This document shows positions 26,301 to 35,091 of a DNA stretch of 45,723 nucleotides, piece by piece. The translations under genes were made by a program, and so were the position numbers. The notes below the pieces were generated by a model. The model was not told the origin of the DNA. It was given only the letters and a program-made list of their open reading frames with translations, and searched no databases. The stretch's first letter is position 1, and each line of letters begins with the position of its first letter. The stretch is from Aphanocapsa lilacina HA4352-LM1 (lineage in GTDB: Bacteria > Cyanobacteriota > Cyanobacteriia > Gloeobacterales > Gloeobacteraceae), in contig JAHHGR010000035.1 in NCBI GenBank assembly GCA_019359725.1, positions 1 through 45,723 on the forward strand, read 5' to 3'.

Positions 26301-26582
26301 GAGCGCCTGCGGCCGATATTGATGACCGCGCTGGCGGCGCTGGCCGGTTTTTGGCCGCTGGTGGTGGCGGCCGGGGCCGGGGCCAACTCGCGCGTCTCGC
26401 TGGGGACTACCGTGTTCGGCGGCCTGCTGGTGGCGACATTTTTGAGTTTGCTGCTGGTGCCGGTGCTGTACGTGGTGATCAAGAGTCTGGAGGAACGGTT
26501 CTTTAAGGGCAAACCGCCCGAGCCGCCCGCCGCCCCGCCTATCCCGGCGGAAGCCGCCCGACAGGTGGCGGCGGAGGAGTGA
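23382..26582 (+). CDS. RND multidrug efflux pump, HAE1 (AcrB/MexB) family
   Basis: A 1066-residue proton-driven inner-membrane transporter with the duplicated RND layout: one N-terminal helix, a large periplasmic loop, a helix cluster, a second loop and a second cluster, 12 helices in all. FFIKRPVFTTVCTLLILLVG is the family N-terminus. GLILATGLVVDDAIVVIEGI carries the paired aspartates of the proton relay in TM4, and GLAAKNAILIVEFANQQLLK supplies the partner lysine in TM10, so the pump looks active. It follows the adaptor gene by 13 bases with a GAGGGG ribosome site, forming a two-gene operon. Substrates cannot be read from the sequence; HAE1 pumps usually export hydrophobic or amphiphilic compounds. 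Confidence 0.95.
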   Translation: MGIFSIATFFIKRPVFTTVCTLLILLVGAVCIPLLPISYLPPLTPVTVQVSAQFIGADAQTVENTVCTVLERQINGATNMLYLTSASNDNGQCSITVYFAPGTNQSLAQVDVQNRVGIAQPQLPDQVKQVGVTVQKTSPSILLVYGFFSPDGQYDTRFVSNYVDLYVQDEIQRLPGVALVTVNGQRLYAMRLWLDPQALAGRGLTSTDVVNRLKEQNTLIGLGAIGQAPTADGQTFQFTIPSQTQLKDTRQFENLILKVQPNGDLVRLRDVGRVEFGAQDYTTSARTNGKPSVALLIFQTADANALDVANAVKTKINQLKQSMPPGLTAEPVFDTTLFVNASTEEVFVTLIEAILLVVLVIFIFLQDWRALIIPVVAIPVSLVGALAFAYLFGFSLNTLTMFGLILATGLVVDDAIVVIEGIVAKIEQGLTPREAALEAMEELSGAVIAMSLVLMAVFIPVAFFPGTTGLIYQQFALTIVFSIAVSAFNALTFSPSVAAILLRPRREEGGGPLGWFFRLFNRGFAWFTERYTALVRLLIRVRYVVMAVFAAGLLGTVLLFQTVPGGFVPEEDQGVFLGVIQAPPGSSLAYTDKVGQQIWQKLQQYEELRYLTVFAGYASTGNAPNIGFFYGSLKPWEERKEASQSVNGLLSRINKDLAGITDARVVALNLPAIIGLGTYSGLEFQLQDQSGGKLTVDQFVESANEIIAKANASPVLAGRVFTPFPPSSPQVQIDIDRDRLEALNVNFQDAMTTLGTYIGSNYVNQFVYGPRYYRVYVQADLPFRDSPKDLEQIYVRSQDNQMVPLSNLIKVSTGKGPQLVNHFNVYRAIDIVSSPAPGYSSGQAIAEMQRVFAEAAVPGLNYSWFGTAREEVAAGGLAVVIFGFGLVIVFLVLSAQYESYVDPLIIMLTVPLALLGALSFVFARGLINDVYCQIALVMLIGLAAKNAILIVEFANQQLLKGKSIVEAAVESARERLRPILMTALAALAGFWPLVVAAGAGANSRVSLGTTVFGGLLVATFLSLLLVPVLYVVIKSLEERFFKGKPPEPPAAPPIPAEAARQVAAEE

Positions 26583-26689
26583 TCCGGATGGTTGCGTAAG
26601 TTTGCGCCCGTTCCCCGCCCGCCCATGGAGAAGGACAATAAAACCAGCGGTCCCCTGCTGGGCAAGACACCCCCCGGAGGTGCTTACCG

Positions 26690-26908
26690 ATGAATGTGAA
26701 ACTGATCGTCTTCTCGGCTGTGATTACAGCGATCGTCGGTGCGGTGCTCGGGCTCGGCGTCGCCCACCTGCGCCCGACACCTTACACTGCGGATCTCTAC
26801 CAGAACCTCCCCCAAAAGTACGCACTGGTCGGTGCGGTGGCCGGCCTGCTGATTGGCGCCGGCCAGGAGTGCCTGCGGCAGATGCAGCAGCAGAGCCAGC
26901 GACCCTAA
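26690..26908 (+). CDS. Small two-helix membrane protein
   Basis: A 72-residue protein with two hydrophobic helices, MNVKLIVFSAVITAIVGAVL and YALVGAVAGLLIGAGQE, joined by a short polar loop, and a Gln/Arg-rich tail. The ATG is preceded by a perfect CGGAGGTG ribosome site, which makes translation likely despite the small size. Its stop overlaps by four bases with the end of the convergent glycerate kinase gene. No family function known; it lies 107 bases after the RND pump and could ride on that transcript. Confidence 0.7.
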   Translation: MNVKLIVFSAVITAIVGAVLGLGVAHLRPTPYTADLYQNLPQKYALVGAVAGLLIGAGQECLRQMQQQSQRP

Positions 26909-28134
26909 CGCTCCAGTCCTCCGCCGGGGCGCCATATCCGCCCCGGGTTGTGCTCCGCGTCGATCTCCACCACCAGATCGCAGCGGCCGGAGGCTATCAG
27001 CGGCTCGACAAATGTTGCCCACGGCAGGGCGTGCTGGAAATATTCGACAAATCGAGCAATCTCCGCAGCGCTCATACCGCCCTGACCGCGCCCGATGCGC
27101 TCCCGCTCAGCGGTCCACCGCCATTGCCTGCTCCAGTCCAAGTCCCCGGGCTTCAGCACCAGCAGCTGGTCAAGAAACTCCCAGAGCGCTTCGTAGGCTG
27201 CCAATTCCCGATTGGATTGCCCAGCCAAGTCCTCTTCGGATAACTCTCGCAGCACCGGTCGCACCCCCACGCACCAGCCTTCGAAGATCACCGCGTCGGG
27301 CCGAGCGGTCAAGACCTGCCATCCGACCGGCAGCCCATCCACCGCAACGGACCAGACACCTTCCGCCATTTGCAGCCGCGCCTCGCCCTCCTCGCGGGAC
27401 CACACAGCCCACCCGTCCGCCGGCACACCGTCTAGAAAATCCAGAGGCACGGGGCTTCCCATGTTCTCAGGAAGCGGTAGGTCAAGACCCTGTACCCGGC
27501 AGCGCTCCAGAAAAAAGTGGCCCGCTCGCACCGGTCCAGTCAGAGTGATTTCTGGGCGCAACTCCACCCAGGCATGGCGGTCTCCCTCGCCGCCCCCGGC
27601 GGCTTTGTCGAAGCGGGGCAGCCAAAAAGGCGCCTGCCCGCTTCGGAGGGCTTCCAATGTCCGCACCCCAAGCGCCACATCGTGGGTGCCGGGTGGGCCG
27701 CGCCAACGCAAGGCGGGCCGCTCGGTGCGCAACCGGCGCCGCTCGGAGGCCGTGAGATACAGATCGTCGATCGACAGGTCCACCGCCCGCTGCCCCAGAT
27801 GGGCGAGCAAGACCGTGAGCGCCCCCGCGAGGGTGGATTTGCCGCTGCCTTGGGGACCAAGAATCCCCTGGCAAAACAACGTGCCGCTTCGACAGCGCCG
27901 ATCGATATCGAGAGCCAGCGGCACCCACAACCGCCAGGCCGCCTCCAAGGCCGAGGGCGGTGCGTTCAACCGCGGCCAGCCGGCCGTCAAAAGCTCCACC
28001 CGGCTTTCGATTGGCGTTGTCTCGGCCTCCCAACAATCGGAGCGCGTCGCTTCGCCGAGCACTCCCCACACCTCTGGCCCTAGATCCCGGCCGCCAATCG
28101 CTGTCTGCAAGCATTCTTGCAAACGCGGGTCCAT
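26905..28134 (-). CDS. glyK: D-Glycerate 3-kinase (GLYK-type)
   Basis: Phosphorylates D-glycerate to 3-phosphoglycerate, the last step of the photorespiratory glycolate pathway shared with plants. The P-loop GPQGSGKST lies at residues 93-101 in a P-loop kinase fold. SIDDLYLT and RGPPGTHDVALGVRTLEAL are characteristic blocks of GLYK, and VIFEGWCVGVRP and FVEYFQHAL appear in the C-terminal half. The 409 residues include an N-terminal extension of about 85 residues as in other cyanobacteria. A segment of roughly 80 residues around 215-285 (VRAGHFFLERCRVQGLDLPL onward) looks unrelated to the kinase core and may be an insertion. Start at 28134 has a strong AAGGAGA site. It is divergent from ndhF. 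Confidence 0.88.
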   Translation of the reverse strand: MDPRLQECLQTAIGGRDLGPEVWGVLGEATRSDCWEAETTPIESRVELLTAGWPRLNAPPSALEAAWRLWVPLALDIDRRCRSGTLFCQGILGPQGSGKSTLAGALTVLLAHLGQRAVDLSIDDLYLTASERRRLRTERPALRWRGPPGTHDVALGVRTLEALRSGQAPFWLPRFDKAAGGGEGDRHAWVELRPEITLTGPVRAGHFFLERCRVQGLDLPLPENMGSPVPLDFLDGVPADGWAVWSREEGEARLQMAEGVWSVAVDGLPVGWQVLTARPDAVIFEGWCVGVRPVLRELSEEDLAGQSNRELAAYEALWEFLDQLLVLKPGDLDWSRQWRWTAERERIGRGQGGMSAAEIARFVEYFQHALPWATFVEPLIASGRCDLVVEIDAEHNPGRIWRPGGGLER

Positions 28135-28167
28135 GAGAATCTCCTTATCCTAGGCATTTTTTACTAG

Positions 28168-28189
28168 ACTCCGTCCGACCCAACGGAGT
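28168..28189. promoter_or_regulatory. Inverted repeat between glyK and ndhF
   Basis: ACTCCGT (28168-28174) and ACGGAGT (28183-28189) form a 7-bp dyad with an 8-base spacer in the 163-base divergent region. There is no T-run, so a terminator is unlikely; an operator or leader hairpin for either gene is possible. Confidence 0.3.
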
Positions 28190-28297
28190 AAAGTAAAGAA
28201 AGGTGAAGAATGTGCGGAATGCCTTCAAAGAAGTTGTTTACGGGGCTTCTGGGCACATACAATTTCCCCCTTGGCGAGAAGGACGGTTGCGCGACGT

Positions 28298-30115
28298 ATG
28301 GAAAGCCTTGTGCAGTTCGGTTGGCTGATCCCACTTTATTGTTTGGCGGGCGCCCTGTTTTCCCTACCCTGGGCGCTTACCCAGTCGAAAGGCCAGCGAA
28401 TTGCCGCTTTCGGCGGACTGTTCTTCACCGGGTTGGCGCTGCTGCACGCGAGCTTGATGTTGCCCGAGGTCCTAGCTGGAGCGGGCGGCACCTTTCGCTT
28501 TCCATGGATCGATTCTGGAACGCTGAATATCGCGGTGAGCGGCCTGATCAACCCGCTCACCGCCGGCACACTGGTGCTGGTGGCGGGGGTGAGCCTACTG
28601 GTGCAACTGTACTCGCTGGGCTACATGGACCACGAGCCGCGGCTGGCCCGCTACTACGGCCTGCTGAGCTTTTTTACCATGGCCATGCTCGGGCTGGTGC
28701 TCTCCGACAACTTGCTCGCCATGTACGGCTTCTGGGAGTTGATGGGCCTGTCGAGCTATCTGCTGGTCGGCTTCTGGTGGTCAAAGCCCGCCGCCGCCGC
28801 CGCCGCCAAAAAAGCCTTTCTCACCACCCGCGTCGGCGACTTTTTGCTGCTGATTGGCATTCTGCTGCTCTACGTTAACGCCGGAACGCTTGAAATTACA
28901 GCCCTGGGCGAATGGGCGGAAACAGCCACGATCGCCGCTCCCCTCGCCACACTGATCGTGCTGTTGCTGTTCGCGGGTCCGGTGGGCAAGTCGGCCCAGT
29001 TCCCGCTGCACGTCTGGTTGCCGGACGCGATGGAAGGTCCGACCCCGGCTTCGGCCCTCATCCACGCCGCCACGATGGTCGCCGCCGGGGTGTTCATGGT
29101 GGCGCGCCTCGAGCCGATCTTTGCCCTCTCGAGCACGGCCCTCATGGTCGTCGCCTACACCGGCGCCATCACCGCCCTGGGTTCGGCCCTGATTGCCACA
29201 GCCCAAAACGATATCAAGCGGGTACTCGCCTACTCGACCATCTCCCAGTTGGGCTATATGTTCATGGCTCTGGGCGTGGGCAACACCGAGGCGGCGATGT
29301 TCCACCTGTTCACCCACGCTTTTTTCAAGGCGATGCTGTTTCTCGGGGCCGGTTCGGTCATCCACGGCGCCCACACCCAGGACATGCGCGAGATGGGCGG
29401 CCTGGTGGGCAAAATGCCGGTGACGGCCTTTACCTACGGTATCGGTGTGCTGGCGCTTGCGGGTGTCTTTCCTTTTGCCGGTTTCTGGTCGAAGGACGCC
29501 GTCCTGCACGCCCTCGAAAAGGCTGAACTCTATCCGGTCTTTGCGATGGGGCTGTTGACCGCCGGTCTAACCGCTTTCTACATGGCCCGCCAGTACATCC
29601 TGGTCTTTTTGGGCAAGCCTTCTGAAAAATCGAGCCGCGCCCACGAGTCGACCTGGACGATGTCGCTGCCGCTGGTGATTTTGGCGGTGCCCTCGGCGGC
29701 GGCGGGCGGGCTGGGCAACGCGTGGTTCCTCAAAGAAGAACTCGACACGACGCTGCTGGTGCTCTCCTCGGGGGTGGTTGCCGTCGGCTTTGCGGTCGCC
29801 GTTGCCGTCTACGTCCTCAATCTGGTGCCCAAGCCCGTGGTGCAGGCGCTCGTCCCCCTGCGCACCGCCCTCAAAAACCGGCTCTATATCGATGACTTTT
29901 ACAGCCGCACCTTCGGCAACGGCTTGGCGGGCGTCGCCGTGGTTGTCGCCTGGCTCGACCGCAACGTGGTCGACGGCATCGTCAACCTGGTGAGTGCCGC
30001 GACGCTCTTGAGCGGCGAGAGCCTGAAGTATCTGGAGACCGGCAAGGCGCAGGTCTATTTGCTGGTGATCTTCGCCTCGGTGATTGCTCTGGGCGTGATG
30101 GTCGGGATGCGCTGA
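28298..30115 (+). CDS. ndhF: NAD(P)H-quinone oxidoreductase subunit 5 (NdhF)
   Basis: A 605-residue antiporter-type membrane subunit of the cyanobacterial NDH-1 complex, in respiration, cyclic electron flow or CO2 uptake depending on the paralogue. Around 15-16 helices can be seen. Key residues of the family are present: the glutamate in MYGFWELMGLSSYLLVGFWW, the lysine in GPVGKSAQFPLHVWLPDAME, and GPTPASALIHAATMVAAGVF and STISQLGYMFMALG. The ATG at 28298 matches the family start; a GAGAAGGA site lies rather far upstream. No ndhD, cup or other ndh gene is adjacent, so whether it is NdhF1 or one of the CO2-uptake forms cannot be decided here; its length is nearer the shorter forms. Confidence 0.92.
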   Translation: MESLVQFGWLIPLYCLAGALFSLPWALTQSKGQRIAAFGGLFFTGLALLHASLMLPEVLAGAGGTFRFPWIDSGTLNIAVSGLINPLTAGTLVLVAGVSLLVQLYSLGYMDHEPRLARYYGLLSFFTMAMLGLVLSDNLLAMYGFWELMGLSSYLLVGFWWSKPAAAAAAKKAFLTTRVGDFLLLIGILLLYVNAGTLEITALGEWAETATIAAPLATLIVLLLFAGPVGKSAQFPLHVWLPDAMEGPTPASALIHAATMVAAGVFMVARLEPIFALSSTALMVVAYTGAITALGSALIATAQNDIKRVLAYSTISQLGYMFMALGVGNTEAAMFHLFTHAFFKAMLFLGAGSVIHGAHTQDMREMGGLVGKMPVTAFTYGIGVLALAGVFPFAGFWSKDAVLHALEKAELYPVFAMGLLTAGLTAFYMARQYILVFLGKPSEKSSRAHESTWTMSLPLVILAVPSAAAGGLGNAWFLKEELDTTLLVLSSGVVAVGFAVAVAVYVLNLVPKPVVQALVPLRTALKNRLYIDDFYSRTFGNGLAGVAVVVAWLDRNVVDGIVNLVSAATLLSGESLKYLETGKAQVYLLVIFASVIALGVMVGMR

Positions 30116-30295
30116 GGGCGGGGGCCAGTGCGCGGCCGGCAGCATCGATTTGCGCCACGATGGTCGTGCAGGTGTCGTCGATGCAGCTCGTTTTGCGGTG
30201 TGATCTCGAATCCGAGTGAAGCGACACAGTCTGAGGACTCAGCAGTCGAGCCATACGGGCTGCCAGGGCCACGGCAGATACCGGCGACCTTCGGA

Positions 30296-31699
30296 TCAGT
30301 CGATGAGCTTTTCAAGAGCCTGCTGCAGATCCCCAGTCAGACGCTGAACGGACTGCCGGGCGGCCGAGCGGCTGGTGTGGTAGGCGGACCACCGCTCTGT
30401 AACTGAGATGGGCTCTCCGATAGCGATCCGAGCCTGCCGCCAGCCCAGGCGTGGCCTGCGCGGGTTTTTCTCCCCTTTGATGCGCGAAACCAGATCAAAA
30501 AGAATCAGCGTCGTTTCGGCAAATCGTTCAGCGGTCGGCCGGTTGCGCACATAGTTGCCGGTGACGGCCACGAAGCTCTCGACTAGACGCATATGCTTGA
30601 CCGGGAGGATGGCCGCTTGTGCCACCCAATCCGCCAGGCCCTGCTCCAGTCGGGCAAGCTTGCCCAGCTCCGGCAGATCCTCGCGGTAGGTATCTATCCA
30701 GCCCGCTTCCTCCAGCCTGCGGCACCGCTCGGCGATCCCGCCGGTGGAGGAGATGCCGAAGTGCCGTTCGGCGGTGCGCAGAGCTACGTCGAGCAGGGCC
30801 TGCAGGCGCAATGCCAGTGGATTGCCCGTAAAGTCTGCAATCTTCGGGCTCAACTCTTCCAGTGGGCGATGGTTGAGGCGGCTATAAAACTGTTCCATCG
30901 TGTCGAGCAATCGTTCAGCAAGACGCAATAGCCGTGCGTAGAGCGCTTCTTCAAAGCCATCCCGGGCGTGCGGATCAAAAGGTGGAGCAGGCGGCAGGCC
31001 GCAGTCGGCTTCCAAGCGGCCCATCAGGCGGTCCAACTGTGCCCAGGGCGGCTTAGGATAACGGTACTGAACGCCAATCGGCACAATTAGCACTTCCTGG
31101 GAGCGATGGGCTCTGCGCAAATCGTCTACGCACCAGAAACCCAACTGGGCGACCCCAGGCTCCAGGGGACTAACAATTTCGCTGTGGCCGTTGGTGGCTC
31201 CTTCCGGGGCGATAGTAATCGGCATGCTGCCGTTTGCAAAAAGTTCGCGGGCAGCGCGAATAGCGGTCCAATCGAGCGCCCGGCCGCGGTGGATGGGCAT
31301 TCCCCCCAACCGCGAAAAAAGCCACTCCAGCCAGTTGCCGGCCCACAGCGGCATCCCCCGGTCGTACAGAAAGTGCGTGTGCAGGGGAAGTTTGAGGGCG
31401 ATTTTCTGCCGGCGGGCCACCCCGGGCAGAATGCGAGAAAACAGATACATCAAAGACATCGGATCATCCACTTCGGGATGGCGAAATGCCATCAAAAAGC
31501 GGATTTCGCCCGCCTGAAACCGCTGATAAAGCTTGACCAACCCTTCGGCATTTACCGCCTCAACCCGGGCAATGCCCGCCGGTAGCCAGGGCCGCGTGCG
31601 AACGCGCAGCAGGAACGGCAGCACCCAGTGCGAGGCCCGCACCACCCCCAGGCTAAGACGTTGGGGGACAAATTCGAGGCGTGGTCGGACGTAACGCAT
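30296..31699 (-). CDS. PlsC-type glycerolipid acyltransferase
   Basis: A 467-residue protein of the LPLAT/PlsC group (1-acyl-sn-glycerol-3-phosphate acyltransferase-like). LMAFRHPEVDDP contains the catalytic H-x4-D motif, and ITIAPEGATNGHSEIVSP the PEG-type substrate-binding block; LGGMPIHRGRALDW is the region between them. The C-terminal half (after about 230) is helical and long, as in the extended cyanobacterial members; its role is not known. An N-terminal hydrophobic/basic stretch (VRASHWVLPFLLRVRTRPWL) may hold the enzyme at the membrane. It ends convergently with ndhF. The acyl acceptor (lysophosphatidate or another lipid) cannot be assigned from sequence. Confidence 0.82.
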   Translation of the reverse strand: MRYVRPRLEFVPQRLSLGVVRASHWVLPFLLRVRTRPWLPAGIARVEAVNAEGLVKLYQRFQAGEIRFLMAFRHPEVDDPMSLMYLFSRILPGVARRQKIALKLPLHTHFLYDRGMPLWAGNWLEWLFSRLGGMPIHRGRALDWTAIRAARELFANGSMPITIAPEGATNGHSEIVSPLEPGVAQLGFWCVDDLRRAHRSQEVLIVPIGVQYRYPKPPWAQLDRLMGRLEADCGLPPAPPFDPHARDGFEEALYARLLRLAERLLDTMEQFYSRLNHRPLEELSPKIADFTGNPLALRLQALLDVALRTAERHFGISSTGGIAERCRRLEEAGWIDTYREDLPELGKLARLEQGLADWVAQAAILPVKHMRLVESFVAVTGNYVRNRPTAERFAETTLILFDLVSRIKGEKNPRRPRLGWRQARIAIGEPISVTERWSAYHTSRSAARQSVQRLTGDLQQALEKLID

Positions 31700-32137
31700 G
31701 GCGGCACCGAGCCCAAGAACGGGTTGAACCCAGTCTAGGTCAGCGCACCGGTGAGTCCGGCCTTAGTGAACATCGACACGATTCGGCGGAGCACTACCGG
31801 ATGGGTGCGGAGGATCCTTTTCTCATCTGCTCAAATCGTGCTTTTCTAAATGTTTGCCATAAACCTCCTGGATAATAGGTCCAGACTGGCGGATTTACGG
31901 TGTTGTTCGAAACGAGGGTGATCTCGGCGGGAACGGCGTTGGCCATAGCGGCGGCATTGCGCTTTGGTTTTTCTGCTATAGGTATATGCGGCTTGACTCA
32001 AGACGAAGGGACAGCTTCGTCATACCAGACACGGCACAGGCAGGACCTTCGCTCACCCCACGATCGGCTCGGCTGCAGGTGGGGGCGTCGCTCCCCTAAA
32101 CTGAAGAAAAGATTGCGCTTTTGTTAGGAAACCACCC
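31700..32137. other. Intergenic region upstream of ileS
   Basis: A 438-base divergent region. A T-rich patch with TATAGGTATAT near 31975 is a possible promoter zone for ileS, but no confident -35/-10 pair was found. A 75-codon TTG frame at 31900 has no coding signature. No tRNA, T-box or riboswitch was recognised. Confidence 0.4.
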
Positions 32138-35089
32138 GTGACCCAGACCCCCGTCGACTACAAGCAGACCGTCCGTACTCCCAAGACGGATTTTCCGATG
32201 CGGGCGAACGCCTCGACCCGCGAGGTCGAGATTCAGCGGTTCTGGGAGGAACAGGGCATCTACGGGCGTCTTGCCCAAGACAATCCCGGCGAAGTATTTA
32301 TCCTGCACGACGGGCCGCCCTACGCCAACGGCGATCTGCACATCGGCCACGCCCTCAACAAGATCCTCAAGGACATTATCAACCGCTACCAGCTGCTGCA
32401 AGGGCGGCGGGTGCGCTACGTACCCGGCTGGGACTGCCACGGGCTGCCGATTGAATTAAAAGTGCTGCAGGATCTCCCCCAGGCGGAGCGCTCGCAATTG
32501 ACGCCCCTCGATGTGCGCACGCGGGCGCGCGATTTCGCCCAGCGCACCGTCCAGTCGCAGTGCGCGAGCTTCAGACGCTACGGCGTCTGGGGCGATTGGG
32601 ATCATCCGTATCTCACCTTGCAGCCGGAGTACGAAGCGGCCCAACTCGGGGTCTTCGGCAGAATGGCCCTCAAAGGTTATATCTACCGGGGCCTCAAGCC
32701 CGTCCACTGGAGCCCCAGTTCCCAGACCGCTCTTGCGGAAGCGGAACTGGAGTACCCGACCAAGGACGACGGCAGCCCCGCCCACACCTCCCGCTCGGTC
32801 TACGTCAAGTTCCCGCTTATCTCCATCGCGGCACCCGAGACCGCCACGGTGATGGCCGCCGAACTGCTGCCGCGCCTGAGCACTTTTCACGACCGCGAAG
32901 AAGAACTGATCGACGCGCTGTTGGGTGAGCGCGACGACCTTCCCGAGATCGCCGTAGCCATCTGGACCACAACTCCCTGGACGCTGCCGGGCAACCTGGC
33001 GGTGGCGCTTAACGGCGAGCTCGACTATGCGCTGGCGGCAAGCGACGAGCACGGCCTGCTCATCGTCGCAGCTGAACTGGCGGCGCGGCTGGCAGGGACG
33101 CTCGCCACCCGCTTTGAGACGATTGCCACCTTCAAAGGCCGCGAACTGGAGGGCAGCCTCCTGGCTCACCCGCTCTTCCGCCGCACCAGCCCCATCGTGC
33201 TGGGTGATCACGTCACCACCGAATCGGGCACAGGGGCGGTACACACCGCCCCCGGCCACGGCAGCGAGGATTTTGAGCTGGCCCAGCGCTACAACCTCGG
33301 GGTGCTCTCGCCGGTGGACGATTACGGCCGCTTCACCCGCGAGGCGGATAGCGACCGGCGCGAGAGCCTGCCGGTGTTCGCGGGCAAAGCGGTGCTTAGC
33401 GACGGCAACCAGGCGGTCATCGAAGCGCTCACAGCGGCGGGAGCGCTGCTCAAAGAAGAAGCCTACGTCCACAAATATCCCTACGACTGGCGCACCAAAA
33501 AACCGACCATCTTCCGCGCCACCACCCAGTGGTTCGCCTCGGTCTCCGATTTTCGCCCCCAGGCACTGAGCGCCATTGCCCAGACCGAATGGATCCCCGC
33601 CAGCGGTGAGAACCGGATCACCGCTATGGTGGCCGGGCGCAACGACTGGTGCATCTCCCGCCAGCGCGCCTGGGGTTTGCCGATTCCGGCCTTCTACTGC
33701 GAAAACTGCGCCAACGTGCTACTCACCCAGGAATCGGTCGAAGCGGTGCAGGCGGCCGTGCGCGTCCACGGTTCGGATATTTGGTGGCAAAAAGAAGCAA
33801 GCGAGCTGCTCCCCCCGGGGATCGCCTGCGCCCACTGCGGCAGCACCACCTTTCGCAAAGAAAAAGACATCATGGACGTCTGGTTCGACTCAGGTTCTTC
33901 GTGGGCCGGGGTGCTCGGCCGGCGTCCCGAGTTGCACTATCCGGCTGATGTCTACCTCGAAGGATCCGACCAGCACCGCGGCTGGTTCCAGTCGAGCCTG
34001 CTCACCTGTGTGGCCACCGAGGGCACCGCTCCTTACAAAACCGTGATCACCCACGGCTTTACTCTGGATGAGCACGGCCGCAAGATGTCCAAGTCCCTGG
34101 GCAACGTCGTGGACCCAAAACTGGTGATCGAAGGCGGAGTGAACCAGAAGCAGCACCCCGCCTACGGGGCGGACGTGCTGAGGCTCTGGGTCGCCTCGGT
34201 CGATTACACCAGCGACCAGTTGCTCGGCCCCAGCGTACTTGCCCAGACCGCCGAGGTCTACCGCAAAATCCGCAACACGGCGCGCTACTTGTTGGGCAGC
34301 CTCAACGACTTCGTACCGGAGCGCGACCTGGTGGCCTTCGATTCGTTGGGTGAAGTCGATCAATACCTGCTGCATCGCCTGAGTGTCGTGCATCTCGAAG
34401 TCACCCAGGCTTTTGAAAGTTACCAGTTCTCCCGATTCTTCCAGACCATCCAGAACTTTTGTGTGGCGGATCTGTCGAATTTTTATCTGGATATTTCCAA
34501 AGACCGCCTCTATATCAGCGCCGAAGCTTCCCTGCGCCGCCGCAGCTGCCAGACGGTGCTCTACCATGTGCTCGAGAGCCTCGCCCGGTTGATTGCCCCG
34601 GTGCTGCCGCACCTGGCGGAGGATATCTGGCAGTATCTGCCCTACCCCAAAAGTCACGCTTCGGTGTTCGAAGCGGGCTGGCCAATCGATAACTCCCAGT
34701 GGTTCCAACCGCTCACAGTCGATCGCTGGCCAGGGCTGATTGCCCTGCGCGACCGGGTGAACGTCGCCCTCGAAGCCGCCCGGGGCGCCAAGCACATCGG
34801 CTCCTCGCTGGAGGCGAAGATTCAACTCTACGTCGAAAACCCGATCCTGGCGGACGAACTGGCCCGTCAGAGGGACGAGTTGCGCTATCTGTTTATCGTC
34901 TCGCAGGTGGAATTGCTGGACGAGCCCCCGGCCGAGGTGCCCGTCGAGGAAGGGGTGGCGGCGGTGGTCCTGGCGGCGGACGGCCGCAAGTGCGAGCGCT
35001 GCTGGAACTACTCGGTCCACGTCGACGCGGATGCCGAGCACCCGACGCTGTGCGAGCGGTGCGTCCTGGCTCTGGACGGAGCGTTCTGA
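32138..35089 (+). CDS. ileS: Isoleucyl-tRNA synthetase
   Basis: Charges tRNA-Ile. The 983 residues fit bacterial IleRS. The class I HIGH motif is exact (GDLHIGHALNK, residues 68-71) and KMSKSLGNVVDP begins at residue 649. The CP1 editing domain is present between them (AIWTTTPWTLPGNLAVALNG; SGTGAVHTAPGHGSEDF). A Zn-binding end (CERCWNYSVHVDADAEH then CERC) closes the protein, as in the E. coli type rather than the mupirocin-resistant type. The start is a GTG at 32138 preceded by AGGAAA. The stop is followed two bases later by the glycosyltransferase start. Confidence 0.96.
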   Translation: MTQTPVDYKQTVRTPKTDFPMRANASTREVEIQRFWEEQGIYGRLAQDNPGEVFILHDGPPYANGDLHIGHALNKILKDIINRYQLLQGRRVRYVPGWDCHGLPIELKVLQDLPQAERSQLTPLDVRTRARDFAQRTVQSQCASFRRYGVWGDWDHPYLTLQPEYEAAQLGVFGRMALKGYIYRGLKPVHWSPSSQTALAEAELEYPTKDDGSPAHTSRSVYVKFPLISIAAPETATVMAAELLPRLSTFHDREEELIDALLGERDDLPEIAVAIWTTTPWTLPGNLAVALNGELDYALAASDEHGLLIVAAELAARLAGTLATRFETIATFKGRELEGSLLAHPLFRRTSPIVLGDHVTTESGTGAVHTAPGHGSEDFELAQRYNLGVLSPVDDYGRFTREADSDRRESLPVFAGKAVLSDGNQAVIEALTAAGALLKEEAYVHKYPYDWRTKKPTIFRATTQWFASVSDFRPQALSAIAQTEWIPASGENRITAMVAGRNDWCISRQRAWGLPIPAFYCENCANVLLTQESVEAVQAAVRVHGSDIWWQKEASELLPPGIACAHCGSTTFRKEKDIMDVWFDSGSSWAGVLGRRPELHYPADVYLEGSDQHRGWFQSSLLTCVATEGTAPYKTVITHGFTLDEHGRKMSKSLGNVVDPKLVIEGGVNQKQHPAYGADVLRLWVASVDYTSDQLLGPSVLAQTAEVYRKIRNTARYLLGSLNDFVPERDLVAFDSLGEVDQYLLHRLSVVHLEVTQAFESYQFSRFFQTIQNFCVADLSNFYLDISKDRLYISAEASLRRRSCQTVLYHVLESLARLIAPVLPHLAEDIWQYLPYPKSHASVFEAGWPIDNSQWFQPLTVDRWPGLIALRDRVNVALEAARGAKHIGSSLEAKIQLYVENPILADELARQRDELRYLFIVSQVELLDEPPAEVPVEEGVAAVVLAADGRKCERCWNYSVHVDADAEHPTLCERCVLALDGAF

Positions 35090-35091
35090 CT

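Noticed and set aside
30180..30215. GATCTCGAATCCGAG segment that resembles a tRNA T-arm
   Set aside because: No acceptor stem, anticodon arm or D-arm could be built around it.
31900..32127. 75-codon TTG frame before ileS
   Set aside because: No ribosome site, no family match, and its C-terminal half is Arg/Ser/Cys-rich low-quality sequence.
34699..35091. Upstream extension of the glycosyltransferase frame inside ileS
   Set aside because: It overlaps conserved ileS coding sequence out of frame; the GTG at 35092 gives the normal GT2 N-terminus.
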